NCBI GenBank assembly: GCA_016713085.1 | Contig: JADJPV010000002.1 | Location: 496,001-560,000, forward strand | Direction of reading: 5' to 3' | Source: Chitinophagaceae bacterium | Lineage (GTDB): Bacteria; Bacteroidota; Bacteroidia; Chitinophagales; Chitinophagaceae | DNA length: 64,000 nucleotides | Shown here: one piece after another, positions 50,940 through 60,273 of the stretch | How positions within the stretch are numbered: the stretch's first letter is position 1 | How the letters are laid out: every line of letters starts with the position of its first letter | Notes under the pieces: generated by a model | Databases searched by the model: none | What the model was told of the DNA's origin: nothing | What the model saw: the letters and a program-made list of their open reading frames with translations, nothing else | Translations under genes and position numbers: made by a program

Positions 50940-50981
50940 GGTATGCCTGTTTATTTTTCAGTAAATTTGAATTTTTAAATC

Positions 50982-51956
50982 ATGAAAGTCGCTACAATTA
51001 TTTCAGCTTGCTTTTTGTTTTGCGCAGGAATTTCATGCTCGCCAAGCGGCAATCCAGATACCAGTCAAAACCAAAAAGATACCTTAACAACAGGGTGGAG
51101 TATTACAAGCGTTACCAGCAGCCGGCTGATTGATATCTTTTTTCAAAATTCAACGGTTGGTTATATTGGCGGTGAACGTTGCTACAAAACCAATGATGCA
51201 GGTAAAACATGGGCGCCATTGCCCGATTCTGTAAGTGCAGACAATATGTTTGTAACGAATGACGGAACCTTGTTTACGATTGTTAATCACAAAAGCAAAT
51301 GTTTCAGGCTGTCGAATTGGGGTACAACAATTACCGGATCCATCGTAAATATATTTACAGTTTACAGCGGGGATCTTTTTTTTACCGATTCAAATAATGG
51401 GTTTATTGTATCAAAGACGGGAATCAATAAAACAACTGATGCGGGAAACAGCTGGGCTTTATTAACCGGAGTAAATGGTCTTACTTTTTCTGATTCGTAT
51501 GCTACCTGTTATTTTACAGATACAAATACCGGATGGGTGATCAGCGGACAAAAAATATTCAGATCAAATGCTGATCTTCAGAATTGGGCTGAGAGCAATG
51601 TGAGCGGAATGAGCAACAGCTTTCTTGCTTCTATTTTTGCCGTATCAAAAGATATTGTTTATGCAGGTGGCGGAGATGGGGCTGTTTTTAAATCAACCGA
51701 TGGAGGACGTAATTTTTCAAAGATTGCAAGTTTATACTACAGTGCAACAGATAAGTATTTGGATATTCATTTTGTTGACAGTAATACGGGGTATGCCTGT
51801 TATCAAAGCCGTATTTATAAAACAACTGATGGGGGAGCAACATGGGTGAAGGTGGTTGGATTGGTACAGAGTCAAATTATAGAGGTTCATTTTACTGATG
51901 CTAATCATGGATGGGCCTGTACGGTAGATGGTAAGGTGCTGAAATTTGAGCAATAG
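50982..51956 (+). CDS. Lipoprotein with Asp-box repeats (YCF48-like beta-propeller)
   Basis: 324 residues. Lipobox CAGISC at residues 14-19 (Cys19) makes it lipid-anchored. Asp-box repeats occur as KTNDAGKTWAPL, KTTDAGNSWALL, KSTDGGRNFSKI and KTTDGGATWVKV, forming a YCF48/BNR propeller. It resembles part of the much larger VPS10-like protein at 37554 but is a separate gene. Function unknown. Confidence 0.8.
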   Translation: MKVATIISACFLFCAGISCSPSGNPDTSQNQKDTLTTGWSITSVTSSRLIDIFFQNSTVGYIGGERCYKTNDAGKTWAPLPDSVSADNMFVTNDGTLFTIVNHKSKCFRLSNWGTTITGSIVNIFTVYSGDLFFTDSNNGFIVSKTGINKTTDAGNSWALLTGVNGLTFSDSYATCYFTDTNTGWVISGQKIFRSNADLQNWAESNVSGMSNSFLASIFAVSKDIVYAGGGDGAVFKSTDGGRNFSKIASLYYSATDKYLDIHFVDSNTGYACYQSRIYKTTDGGATWVKVVGLVQSQIIEVHFTDANHGWACTVDGKVLKFEQ

Positions 51957-52052
51957 AATTTTGTTTAAAAATTATTGCATGCAAAGCAGTTTACTTGGTA
52001 TTTTTGCTGTTGGTGGGCGACAAAAAGGGTAGGCGGATATTAAAAAACTGGT

Positions 52053-52463
52053 ATGCAAATCAAAAGAACGGGGTATAAACATGATGTGCTGAATGTGCTG
52101 TTTTATTTTCTCTTAGCAACAGTTATGGGTTTCTTTACATGTGGCAGGGTGTCTGAAGGATACATAGAAATGTTTGCAATTGCGATCTATTCATTTCAGG
52201 CAAGCCTGATGAGTCTGGCGATAATTATTATTCTGAAAGAAATCTTTAAGAGAGTTGTTTTCATAGAGATTTTATATGGAATTTTTCCACTTGTGTTTTT
52301 TGAAGTAGCCTGTATATATTCAGGTGATCCCTCAATGTTTGGGCTTTTTGATAAGGAACCGATTAATTTCAAAAATCCTTATCTGGCAATGTCACTTGCA
52401 TCATTGATTTCTGTCTTGATTGTTTACGGAAGATCGGTATGGATAAAAACGAAATCCAGTTAG
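52053..52463 (+). CDS. Small multi-pass membrane protein (136 aa)
   Basis: Four hydrophobic segments (VLFYFLLATVMGFFTCG, FAIAIYSFQASLMSLAIIIIL, EILYGIFPLVFFEVACIY, and YLAMSLASLISVLIVYG). No recognised family or catalytic motif. Monocistronic between the Asp-box lipoprotein and a palindromic repeat region. Confidence 0.6.
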   Translation: MQIKRTGYKHDVLNVLFYFLLATVMGFFTCGRVSEGYIEMFAIAIYSFQASLMSLAIIIILKEIFKRVVFIEILYGIFPLVFFEVACIYSGDPSMFGLFDKEPINFKNPYLAMSLASLISVLIVYGRSVWIKTKSS

Positions 52464-52592
52464 CAGGTATTTTTTAAGTGTGAGGATATGGATTCTCATG
52501 AAATCAGCTTTGCCCAATAGAATTTCCATTTGTACAAGAGTGCGACGCAACAAAAGCTCAATGGCAGCATTAGCCTCTGTAACAAATATTTG

Positions 52593-52654
52593 CTGTTGGT
52601 CAGCGACCAACAGGGGCTTGGTGACAAATCCGCCTTCGCCAAGGCTATGGCGGA
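52593..52654. repeat. Two strong palindromes in the lpdA upstream gap
   Basis: The 302-base gap 52464-52765 has no credible gene. CTGTTGGTC/GACCAACAG around AGC lies at 52593-52613; nested TCCGCC/GGCGGA with an inner GCCTT/AAGGC hairpin lies at 52629-52654. Such paired GC-rich palindromes recur in this window and are common, in my recollection, in Bacteroidota intergenic DNA. Confidence 0.65.
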
Positions 52655-52765
52655 GAAGCAAAAAGGACCACCGTTTCCGATGATCCTCTACATTGATGGT
52701 TTGGGAAATATATAAACCTGTTGAAATGGACTGGCCACTTTGAGCGGCCTCACCTGCAGGCTGCA

Positions 52766-54171
52766 TTAAATATCAGTTGCTTCGCCATAAGCAACAGCTG
52801 TTGCTTCTTTCAACGCTTCACTCATAGTTGGGTGCGGATGCACACCATTGAGAATTTCATGATAAGTAGTTTCTAATTTTCTTGCTACTACTACTTCAGC
52901 AATCATTTCAGTAACACCTGCACCTATCATATGTGCTCCGAGGAACTCACCATATTTTGCATCGAAGATTACTTTTACAAAACCTTCTGTTGCACCGGAA
53001 GCACTTGCTTTACCACTCGCCATAAAAGGAAACTTGCCTACTTTAATTTCGTAACCTGCATCTTTCGCTGCTTTCTCTGTATAACCTACAGATGCAATTT
53101 CAGGTGTGCAGTAAGTACAGCCGGGAATGTTATTATAATCCATTGCTTCAGGTGCATGGTTGTGTTTCTTTTCCATATATGCCATATGCTCAGCTGCATT
53201 GATGCCTTCTTTACTTGCAACGTGTGCCAGGGCCTGTCCGGGAGCAACATCACCAATGGCATAAATGCCGGGTACATTGGTTTGTCCGTATTTATCAACT
53301 ACTACTTTTCCTTTTTCTGTTTTAATACCGTTTTCTTCCAGTCCGATGTTTTCAATATTTGAAACAACACCTGCAGCACTTAATAAGATATCGGCTTCCA
53401 GTACTACTTCACCGGTTGCTGTTTTTACTTTTGCTTTTACTCCTTCGCCACTTGTATCAACACTGGTTACTTCAGCGCTGGTCATAATGGTAACGCCTTT
53501 TTTCTTAAACTGCTTTTCCAGTTCTTTAGAAATATCTTCATCTTCAACCGGTACAACTCTCGGCATAAATTCAACAATGGTAATTTTTGTACCCATGCTG
53601 TTGTAGAAATCAGCAAACTCAACACCAATGGCACCGCTTCCTACAACGATCATTGATTTTGGCTGTGTTGGTAACACCATTGCTTCACGGTAGCCAATGA
53701 TTTTTTTACCATCCTGCGGCATAGATGGTAACTGACGGCTGCGGCCACCCGTAGCAATCACAATATATTTTCCTTCAACAATGCTTTTGCACCATCGGCT
53801 GCTGTTACTTCCAACTTGCCCTTGCCGGCAATTTTTCCGTAACCCATAATCACATCAATCTTGTTCTTCTTCATTAAAAAGGTAACGCCCTTGCTCATTT
53901 TATCGGCCACTCCACGGCTGCGTTTTACCACTGCACCAAAGTCGTGCTGAATATTGCTGGCGCTGATACCATAGCTTTCGCTGTGCTTCATGTAATCATA
54001 TACCTGTGCACTTTTCAGTAATGCTTTGGTGGGAATACAACCCCAGTTTAAACACACACCGCCAAGACTTTCTTTTTCAACGATTGCTACTTTAAAACCA
54101 AGCTGAGATGCACGGATAGCGGCTGGATATCCACCGGGACCACTTCCGAGAACGATTACGTCGTATGCCAT
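52766..54171 (-). CDS. lpdA: Dihydrolipoyl dehydrogenase (frameshifted)
   Basis: FAD enzyme of the pyruvate and 2-oxoglutarate dehydrogenase complexes, about 468 residues. FAD-binding GSGPGGYPAAI, the redox disulfide Cys40/Cys45 in GGVCLNWGCIPTKA, NAD-binding GSGAIGVEF and the C-terminal HPHPTMSEAL (catalytic His and Glu) are all present. The T-run at 53784-53787 is one base short; the restored frame reads AKSIVEGKYIVIATGG. Stand-alone transcription unit. Confidence 0.92.
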
Positions 54172-54417
54172 ATTTATTAATTGATAATTTGTTAGTTGAT
54201 AATTGATAATTAGACCGGCAGCGAAGGTAGTTGATGTGGGGGAAATGACAAAAGGGGGGAGCTAAGAGGTGAAAAGAGGGAAAAGAGAAGAAAGAGGAGG
54301 AAGGAAAGGCAAAGAGGGAAGGCAGAAGATAGAAACGCTGATGACACGGATGGGACGGATATGAACGGATTTAATCTGTATTGATCCGTATAAATCTGCG
54401 TTATCCGTGTTTCTATC
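54172..54417. repeat. Repeat-bearing gap upstream of exbB: AT repeats, polypurine tract and palindromic element
   Basis: No gene in 54172-54602. It holds AT-rich TTGATAATT repeats (54180-54212), 39 consecutive purines (54271-54309) and a 90-bp imperfect inverted repeat at 54328-54417 bounded by GATAGAAAC and GTTTCTATC. The 90-bp element recurs at 59411-59500. No obvious promoter was seen in 54418-54602. Confidence 0.7.
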
Positions 54418-54602
54418 ACTTCAACTCAGCCGCTTTTTTGCATTACTATAACAAAACAAAGCTGCTACTTTGTAATGTTGGATTAAAATTTGGCTGTGGA
54501 AAATAATAAGCACAGCAAAGCGTTTTAGTGCAAGGCAAGATTTACATTTGATTTCTGCTTCGCTAAATAGCTTCGAAGTACACATAAAACCATATAACAC
54601 AC

Positions 54603-55297
54603 ATGGACTTTTTCCTTCTCCAGGTTCAAAACGCAGTTGATACCCTGAACAAAGCAGTAACTACACCGGTTGCTCCCAAAGAAATGCATATCATCGACAT
54701 GTTTATTAAAGCCGGCTGGGTAATGGTTCCGCTTGGAATCTTAAGTATCCTAACGGTATATGTATTTGTGGAACGCTGGCTGGCCATTAAAAAAGCAGCA
54801 GAAGTGGATACTAATTTCATGAACATCATCCGTGATAATATTGTTAGCGGTAATGTAACTGCTGCCAGAAATTTTGCACGCAACACCGCCAACCCGGTTG
54901 GACGGATGATTGATAAAGGACTGCAGCGTATTGGTAAACCCATTGATTCCATTGAAAAAAGTATGGAGAATGTGGCACAGCTGGAGATGTATAAATTAGA
55001 ACGTAATGTGAGTATTCTTTCTGTGATCTCTAAAGTGGCTCCCATTTTTGGTTTCGTTGGTACACTGGTTGGTTTGATGCAGCTGTTCTTTAACATCAAT
55101 GCAACAGGTGAATATGAACTGAGTACAATCGCCGGTGGTATTTACACCAAACTGGTAACATCCATCAGTGGTTTGGTGATTGGTTTGATTGCTTATCTCT
55201 TCATAATATCCTTTCTACCCAGGTAGAAAAAGCAGTAAATAAAATGGAAGGATCAGCCGCCGACTTCTTAGATGTATTACAGGAACCAACCCGATAA
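54603..55297 (+). CDS. exbB: ExbB/TolQ/MotA-family proton channel protein (frameshifted)
   Basis: Inner-membrane proton-channel subunit powering TonB-dependent transport. Three hydrophobic segments: MVPLGILSILTVYVFVERW, SVISKVAPIFGFVGTLVGL, and LVTSISGLVIGLIAYLF. The P-IFGFVGTLVGL region is the MotA/ExbB signature. A run at about 55199-55201 is one base short; adding a T gives LFHNILSTQVEKAVNKMEGS and a stop at 55297, about 231 residues. exbD follows 11 bases later. No tonB is adjacent. Confidence 0.9.
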
Positions 55298-55308
55298 ACC
55301 AGTAACTC

Positions 55309-55728
55309 ATGAATCTCAGAAAGAAAAGAGGTGAATCATCGGAGGTGTTTACGGATGCGTTGAACGATATCCTGTTCATCCTGCTCATGTTTTTCTTAAT
55401 TGTTTCCACGCTGGCCAATCCCAATGTGCGGAAAGCTTCATTGCCAAAAGCAAAAAGCAATACCCGCAGCAAACAAACAGTAGTGGTAACAATTGATGCA
55501 ACGAATCATTTTTATGTAGGTTCAACAGCTGTTGATCCTTTACTGATGGATACAACACTTTCACAAATGATCAGCTCCAAACGCAACAGCGGCGCAGAGG
55601 TAAGCATTGTCATCAATGCCGACAGAAATGCTACGATTGAAAGTTTTGCTGCTGTGCTCCGTGCTGCCGACCGCTTAGGTGTAAAGGCAGTGATGAGTGT
55701 GGATAAGAAGGGGTGCAGTAGGGAGTAG
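55309..55728 (+). CDS. exbD: ExbD/TolR biopolymer transport protein
   Basis: 139-residue partner of ExbB. One N-terminal helix with the proton-carrying Asp in TDALNDILFILLMFFL (Asp at about residue 20) and a periplasmic domain (VVVTIDATNHFYVG). Follows exbB closely; the pair energises TonB-dependent receptors such as those elsewhere in this window. The C-terminal tail CSRE is not conserved and the downstream inverted repeat starts right after the gene. Confidence 0.88.
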   Translation: MNLRKKRGESSEVFTDALNDILFILLMFFLIVSTLANPNVRKASLPKAKSNTRSKQTVVVTIDATNHFYVGSTAVDPLLMDTTLSQMISSKRNSGAEVSIVINADRNATIESFAAVLRAADRLGVKAVMSVDKKGCSRE

Positions 55729-55738
55729 CTAGTCGTTA

Positions 55739-55793
55739 GCCGATAGTGGTTAGTAGGTTCTTTACTACCGGCTTACAACTAAAGACTATCGGC
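55739..55793. repeat. Inverted repeat between convergent exbD and prmC
   Basis: GCCGATAGT (55739-55747) and ACTATCGGC (55785-55793). The prmC stop lies inside the right arm. May act as a shared terminator or be a dispersed repeat. Confidence 0.6.
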
Positions 55794-56664
55794 TGCCTTT
55801 TATCATTCTCTCATTTCCACTCATATCTTTTTTCAATTCAACAGTAAATCCTTTTTGCTGAAACAAGTCTGCTGTTTCTTTTCCCAATTGCTGATTGATT
55901 TCAAGATAAACAACACCGTTTGGGTTGAGATGTGTTAAAGCAAAGTCAGCTATTTTACGATAGAACAATAATCCATCTTCATCAGGAACAAACAAAGCTT
56001 TGTGCGGTTCGTAATCCAGCACATGCTGACTCATGGTTTTTGCTTCACTATTTTTTATGTAAGGAGGATTGCTGACGATGAGATCATATTTACTTAGTTC
56101 TTTCCATTTGTTTTCATCTAAGAAATCAAGCAGCTGAAAATTGATTTCTGTTTCATGGTTTACTGCATTATTCATTGCTGTATGCAATGCTTCACTGCAA
56201 ACATCAATGGCTGAAACTTCTAAGGAAGTAATGTTTTTTTTGATGGAGATGGGAATGCAGCCGGAGCCTGTGCCAATGTCCAATATATGTACGATGTCAG
56301 ATGTTTGATGTACGGGTCGGGCTTTCACATCGTACATCGTACTCCGTACATTCTTTATGATCCAGTCAACCAGTTCTTCTGTTTCAGGCCGGGGAATGAG
56401 AACGCTTTCATTTACTTCAAACTTTAACCCATAAAACCAGGCTTCGTTTAATACATATTGAACGGGACGGTGCGTTAATAACTGGCGCTGGGTTTCTGTT
56501 ATCCGTTGCTCTTCAGGAAGTGATAGTTCTTTCTCTCCAAGTGCAGAGAATGATCCATTGCCCATAGATTCCACAACGATTCTGGCAATAGCATCTGCTT
56601 CGCTTTGCTCATAGATTTCCTGCAATGATTTACTTAGCTGCTGATAGTATTCTTTCCACCTCAT
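55786..56664 (-). CDS. prmC: Release factor glutamine methyltransferase PrmC, with repeat-derived insert
   Basis: Methylates Gln of the GGQ motif in RF1/RF2. 292 residues. N-terminal helical domain with RPVQYVLNEAWFYGLKF, then VLIPRPETEELVDW, SAM-binding LDIGTGSGC (129-136), and catalytic NPPY (199-202). Between WIIKN and ILDIGTG there are about 15 extra residues (about 106-124, TMYDVKARPVHQTSD) that coincide with a palindromic DNA repeat (11-bp arms at 56287-56297 and 56327-56337). The insertion is in frame, so the protein may be functional. Divergent from ribD with a 15-bp inverted repeat in the gap. Confidence 0.88.
   Translation of the reverse strand: MRWKEYYQQLSKSLQEIYEQSEADAIARIVVESMGNGSFSALGEKELSLPEEQRITETQRQLLTHRPVQYVLNEAWFYGLKFEVNESVLIPRPETEELVDWIIKNVRSTMYDVKARPVHQTSDIVHILDIGTGSGCIPISIKKNITSLEVSAIDVCSEALHTAMNNAVNHETEINFQLLDFLDENKWKELSKYDLIVSNPPYIKNSEAKTMSQHVLDYEPHKALFVPDEDGLLFYRKIADFALTHLNPNGVVYLEINQQLGKETADLFQQKGFTVELKKDMSGNERMIKGSR
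56287..56337. repeat. Palindromic repeat inserted in prmC
   Basis: ATGTACGATGT and its exact complement ACATCGTACAT lie 29 bases apart within the coding region of prmC, where homologues have a short loop. This looks like a TACGA-type dispersed palindrome. Confidence 0.6.
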
Positions 56665-56703
56665 TCCTGCAAATTTACCTGCTTCTGCTGAAACAGTTTA
56701 TTT

Positions 56704-56765
56704 AGGTATGCCATACTTATCGCCATATCTCAAAGTTATTCTAACAGTTGAAGTATGGCATACCT
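56704..56765. promoter_or_regulatory. 15-bp perfect inverted repeat in the divergent prmC-ribD promoter region
   Basis: AGGTATGCCATACTT (56704-56718) and AAGTATGGCATACCT (56751-56765). Each arm itself contains a near-palindromic GTATG-C-CATAC dyad, so it could be a pair of operators or a small dispersed element. It ends 33 bases before the ribD start codon. Confidence 0.5.
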
Positions 56766-56798
56766 GTCACTACAACGAAATAGCTATTTTTGCGCCGT

Positions 56799-57884
56799 AT
56801 GACCATTGATGAGACATATATGCAGCGATGTATTGAACTGGCTTTGAAAGGAGCAGGTTCAGTTGCACCCAATCCAATGGTGGGAGCTGTGCTTGTACAT
56901 AATGGACGCATTATTGGAGAAGGATGGCATGAACGTTATGGCGAAGCACATGCGGAAGTGAATTGTTTAGGTCAGGCCGCTCAAAACGGCCAGACCGATA
57001 AGTTTCAACAATCAACTTTGTATGTTTCTTTAGAACCCTGTGCTCATTTTGGTAAAACACCTCCCTGCAGTGATCTTATCATTCAGCATAAAATTCCGAA
57101 GGTGGTGATTGGTTGCAGGGATCCATTTGTTGAAGTAAACGGAAAAGGAATTGAAAAGCTGAAGGCAGCAGGAGTGGAGACGGTTGTTGATGTGCTGAAA
57201 AAGGAATGTATGGAGCTGAACAAACGCTTCTTTACATTTCACTTGCAGCACAGGCCTTATATTATTTTGAAATGGGCACAGACGGGGGATGGGAAGATAG
57301 CAGCCCCAGCCCCCCTAAATCCCCCCGGTGGAGGGACTTTGGAAGACTCCGATGTTCGAAGACTACTAATCAGTAATGAGTTTACAAATAAGTTGGTGCA
57401 CAAATGGAGAAGTGAAGAAGCATCGATCCTTGTTGGTACGAATACAGCTTTGCTGGATGATCCGCAATTGACAAACCGTTATTGGCCGGGTAAGCAACCT
57501 GTCCGTCTGGTATTGGATAAGGAACTAAAGCTGCCTTCTACACTTCAATTGTTCAATGATGCAGCAAAGACGATTGTGTTTAATACCATCAAAGAATCAA
57601 CTGAAGGAAATATTCAATATTACATAATCAGTAAGGAAGGAAATGCAGTTGAGCAGATGGTTGATGCACTGTATCAATTGAACATTCAAAGTGTAATTGT
57701 GGAAGGTGGTGCACAGCTGTTACAGGGTTTTATTGATGCCGGTTTATGGGATGAAGCAAGAGTGATTGAGAATTCATCCTTAAAAATTGAAAAAGGATTG
57801 AACGCTCCTCAAATAAAAAATGTACTGTTGCAGAAAATTGAAACCATCCAGACGGATACAATCAGTTATTATACCAAACAATAA
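56799..57884 (+). CDS. ribD: Bifunctional riboflavin deaminase/reductase RibD, with repeat-derived insert
   Basis: Riboflavin synthesis enzyme. Deaminase domain with zinc site His51 and Glu53 (GEAHAEVN), Cys81 and Cys90 (LEPCAHFGKTPPC). Reductase domain begins near residue 150 (RPYIILKWAQTGDGKIA). Residues about 170-186 (PAPLNPPGGGTLEDSDV) are an extra segment coded by a GC-rich repeat, located just where homologues read directly from GKIAA to RLLIS-type sequence. The ATG at 56799 was preferred over a TTG three codons earlier. No FMN riboswitch elements are visible in the short leader. Confidence 0.9.
   Translation: MTIDETYMQRCIELALKGAGSVAPNPMVGAVLVHNGRIIGEGWHERYGEAHAEVNCLGQAAQNGQTDKFQQSTLYVSLEPCAHFGKTPPCSDLIIQHKIPKVVIGCRDPFVEVNGKGIEKLKAAGVETVVDVLKKECMELNKRFFTFHLQHRPYIILKWAQTGDGKIAAPAPLNPPGGGTLEDSDVRRLLISNEFTNKLVHKWRSEEASILVGTNTALLDDPQLTNRYWPGKQPVRLVLDKELKLPSTLQLFNDAAKTIVFNTIKESTEGNIQYYIISKEGNAVEQMVDALYQLNIQSVIVEGGAQLLQGFIDAGLWDEARVIENSSLKIEKGLNAPQIKNVLLQKIETIQTDTISYYTKQ
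57304..57357. repeat. GC-rich repeat inserted in frame in ribD
   Basis: CCCCCCTAAATCCCCCC followed by GGTGGAGGGACTTTGG, with C-rich and G-rich arms. Codes for Pro/Gly-rich residues absent from typical RibD. Confidence 0.6.
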
Positions 57885-57896
57885 ACCAATTTCAAC

Positions 57897-58777
57897 GTGT
57901 TCTTTTTAATCGGCAGTATTGTTCTCAGTTCATGGCTCACACTCTCCTTTAAGTTAGTGGAGAAGTTTGGTATCAATACCTTCCAGGCAATTGTATTTAA
58001 CTATATCACCTGTGTGGTTACGGGTTCTTTTGTGAATGGTGCATTTCCCATCAGTAAAGATTCTGTAAGTGAAAGCTGGTTTGGATGGTCGCTGTTAATG
58101 GGGTTGACTTTTATTGGATTGTTTAATGCAATTGGAATGACTGCTCAAAAGATGGGAGTATCTGTTGCATCAGTGGCCAACAAACTTTCACTGGTCATTC
58201 CTTTTATCTTTTCTATTTATCTGTATAACGAAGCGCCAACTGCATTCAGGATTATTGGCGTTATCATTGCTCTTGCCTCTGTTGTACTTACCTGCTGGCC
58301 ATCTGCTGATGCAACAGAACCATCGGGTAAAAAAGTAAACCCTTTGTTTTTCTTCTTACCGGTGATTTTATTTGTCGGCAGTGGTTTGCTTGATACAATG
58401 ATTAAGTATGTTGAGATCAGTTTTTTAAATGATGCCAATAAGAATGCTTACCTGATCACTGCATTTGCCGTAGCTGCTTCTCTTGGTTTGATAGCGATGA
58501 TTTTTATGCTGCTTACCGGTAAAATGAAATTCGACAGAAGAGCCATTGCAGCAGGTATCATCATTGGTGTGCCGAATTATTTTCGATCTGGTGCCTTGTT
58601 CGTGTACTGAAGGATTATGCAGGCAACAGTTCTGCTATCATCCCCATCAATAATATGGGGATTGTTTTGTTCAGTACACTGGCAGCCCTGTTTATGTTTA
58701 AAGAGAAATTATCAAAACTCAACTGGCTGGGGATTGTTTTATCTATTGCTGCCATTTCATTAATTGCATTCGGTTAG
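57897..58777 (+). CDS. EamA/DMT-type inner-membrane transporter (frameshifted)
   Basis: About 293 residues, ten hydrophobic helices in two repeats; starts with GTG at 57897 (VFFLIGSIVLSSW), 12 bases after ribD. Typical sequence FNAIGMTAQKMGVSVASVANKLSLVIPF at the inter-repeat region. The T-run at 58580-58583 is one base short; the restored tail reads NSSAIIPINNMGIVLFSTLAALFMFKEKL and ends at 58777. Substrate unknown; neighbour ribD might suggest flavin, but this is speculative. Confidence 0.82.
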
Positions 58778-58796
58778 TCAAATTATTTATTCAAGT

Positions 58797-59402
58797 ATGA
58801 GCCAGGAGTTTTATAATACCATTACCCAACCTGTGGTTGCCGAGTTTAAAGACAGGGGCAGTCAGTTCCTGGCCTATGCCTATCCGTTATCTTCGGTTGA
58901 AGAATTTAAACTGAAGCTGAAAGCATTAAAGGAAGAACATCATAAAGCGGTGCATCATTGTTTTGCTTACCGTTTAGGTGTTGATGGAAATACATTTCGT
59001 GTAAGTGATGATGGGGAACCTTCAGGAAGTGCAGGCAGACCGATACTGGGACAGATCGACAGTAAGGAATTGACCAATGTGCTGATTATTGTTGTGCGTT
59101 ATTTTGGCGGCACATTGCTGGGTGTTCCCGGTTTGATCAATGCCTATAAAACCGCTACAGCACTGGCTTTGCAAACAACACCGATTGTGCAAAAGCAGAT
59201 TGAAGTAAACTACTTCCTGCATTTTGATTATACAAGAATGAATGATGTTATGATGGTGGTTAAGCAGTACAACTGCACAGTTATTAAACAGGAAATGAAT
59301 TTGTTTTGCGATGTGGAAATCGGCATACCAAAGAACCGTTTGGATGAAGTGCTGTACAAGTTCAAAGATTTACATACGGTGGAGATGAAGAAACTTGCCT
59401 GA
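58797..59402 (+). CDS. YigZ/IMPACT family protein
   Basis: 201 residues from ATG 58797. The UPF0029/IMPACT signature is clear: KDRGSQFLAYAYPLSS, EHHKAVHHCFAYRLG, DDGEPSGSAGRPILGQI and VVRYFGGTLLGVPGL. Members are implicated in ribosome/translation stress but biochemical activity is unclear. Follows the EamA gene by 19 bases. Confidence 0.88.
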   Translation: MSQEFYNTITQPVVAEFKDRGSQFLAYAYPLSSVEEFKLKLKALKEEHHKAVHHCFAYRLGVDGNTFRVSDDGEPSGSAGRPILGQIDSKELTNVLIIVVRYFGGTLLGVPGLINAYKTATALALQTTPIVQKQIEVNYFLHFDYTRMNDVMMVVKQYNCTVIKQEMNLFCDVEIGIPKNRLDEVLYKFKDLHTVEMKKLA

Positions 59403-59410
59403 TTTTTTTT

Positions 59411-59500
59411 GATAGAAACGCTGATGACACTGATGTCGGCGGATTTGAACAGATAAAAACAGTGTTAATCAGTTATGATCCGTTGAATCCGTGTTTCTAT
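59411..59500. repeat. 90-bp palindromic element, second copy
   Basis: Begins GATAGAAACGCTGATGACAC and ends GTGTTTCTAT, an imperfect inverted repeat matching the element at 54328-54417. It sits between the yigZ stop and a convergent gene. Confidence 0.75.
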
Positions 59501-59512
59501 TCATTTTGCTTT

Positions 59513-60273
59513 CTACGCTTTACCTGTTAACTTATACACCAGCAATCCCACTGCTTCTTTTAAAAAGATATCCCAGTTTTCAAATGATTTGTAGGAAGGT
59601 ATTACAGCATCAAAGAAACGTATTGGGTTATTAACCGCATTGAAATTGCAGGGATAAGCAACTGTCTCCAATCCGGCTTTTGTAAATACTTTTTGCGACC
59701 GCTTCATGTGCATAGCAGATGTAATTAAAAGATATGGGCCTTTTATCTGTAATGAATCGAGCAGTTTTTTTGAGTTGATGGCATTCTCGTAAGTATTGCG
59801 GCTTTGATTTTCACTTAATACATCTGTTGCTGCTACACCCATTTCCTGTAATTGCTCTTTTACAAAATCAGCTTCTTTGTATTGTTGTCGCCAAATGCTG
59901 CCGCTGCCACCCGTGATGAGGATCTTTTGATATGCCCGAGTTTGTACAGGCGAACCGCCTGAATAAACCGGTCACTCGCTGCACCGTAAAAGCCCTGATT
60001 ACTTTTGAATTCAAACCCAACAAATCCCGCAAGTAAAATACCTGTCTGGTATTGTTCTCCTGTTGCCAGTGTTTTTCTCTCTGCCTGCCAGCTAATCATG
60101 AGTTTTTGAATGATGAAGGGATTGGAGAAAACGAGGAACCAGCAGGTACTGATAATGATCCATTTTTTTTTCCGTTTCTGATCTTTGATGAAGAAAGCAA
60201 GCAAAACAAAGATCAGTAACCAGTTAAACGGCGAAATAAAAAAATATAGTAGTTTGGAAATAATGAAAAACAT
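59513..60273 (-). CDS. YdcF/SanA-type (DUF218) membrane protein (frameshifted)
   Basis: About 254 residues after repair. Two N-terminal hydrophobic helices (LLYFFISPFNWLLIFVLLAF; WIIISTCWFLVFSN), then the DUF218 domain: GILLAGFVG, ITGGSGSIW, NTYENAINSK, and LLITSAMHMKRS. The T-run at 59925-59928 is one base short; the restored text HIKKILITGGSG is the family core. Envelope protein of unclear activity; related E. coli ElyC/SanA act in cell-wall homeostasis. Confidence 0.82.

Noticed and set aside
54210..54419. Minus-strand open frame rich in Ser, Phe, Leu and Pro
   Set aside because: It is the translation of the polypurine tract and the 90-bp repeat, with no start context or family likeness.
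56665..56798. FMN riboswitch before ribD
   Set aside because: The leader is too short and shows no conserved RFN helices; only the 15-bp inverted repeat is present.
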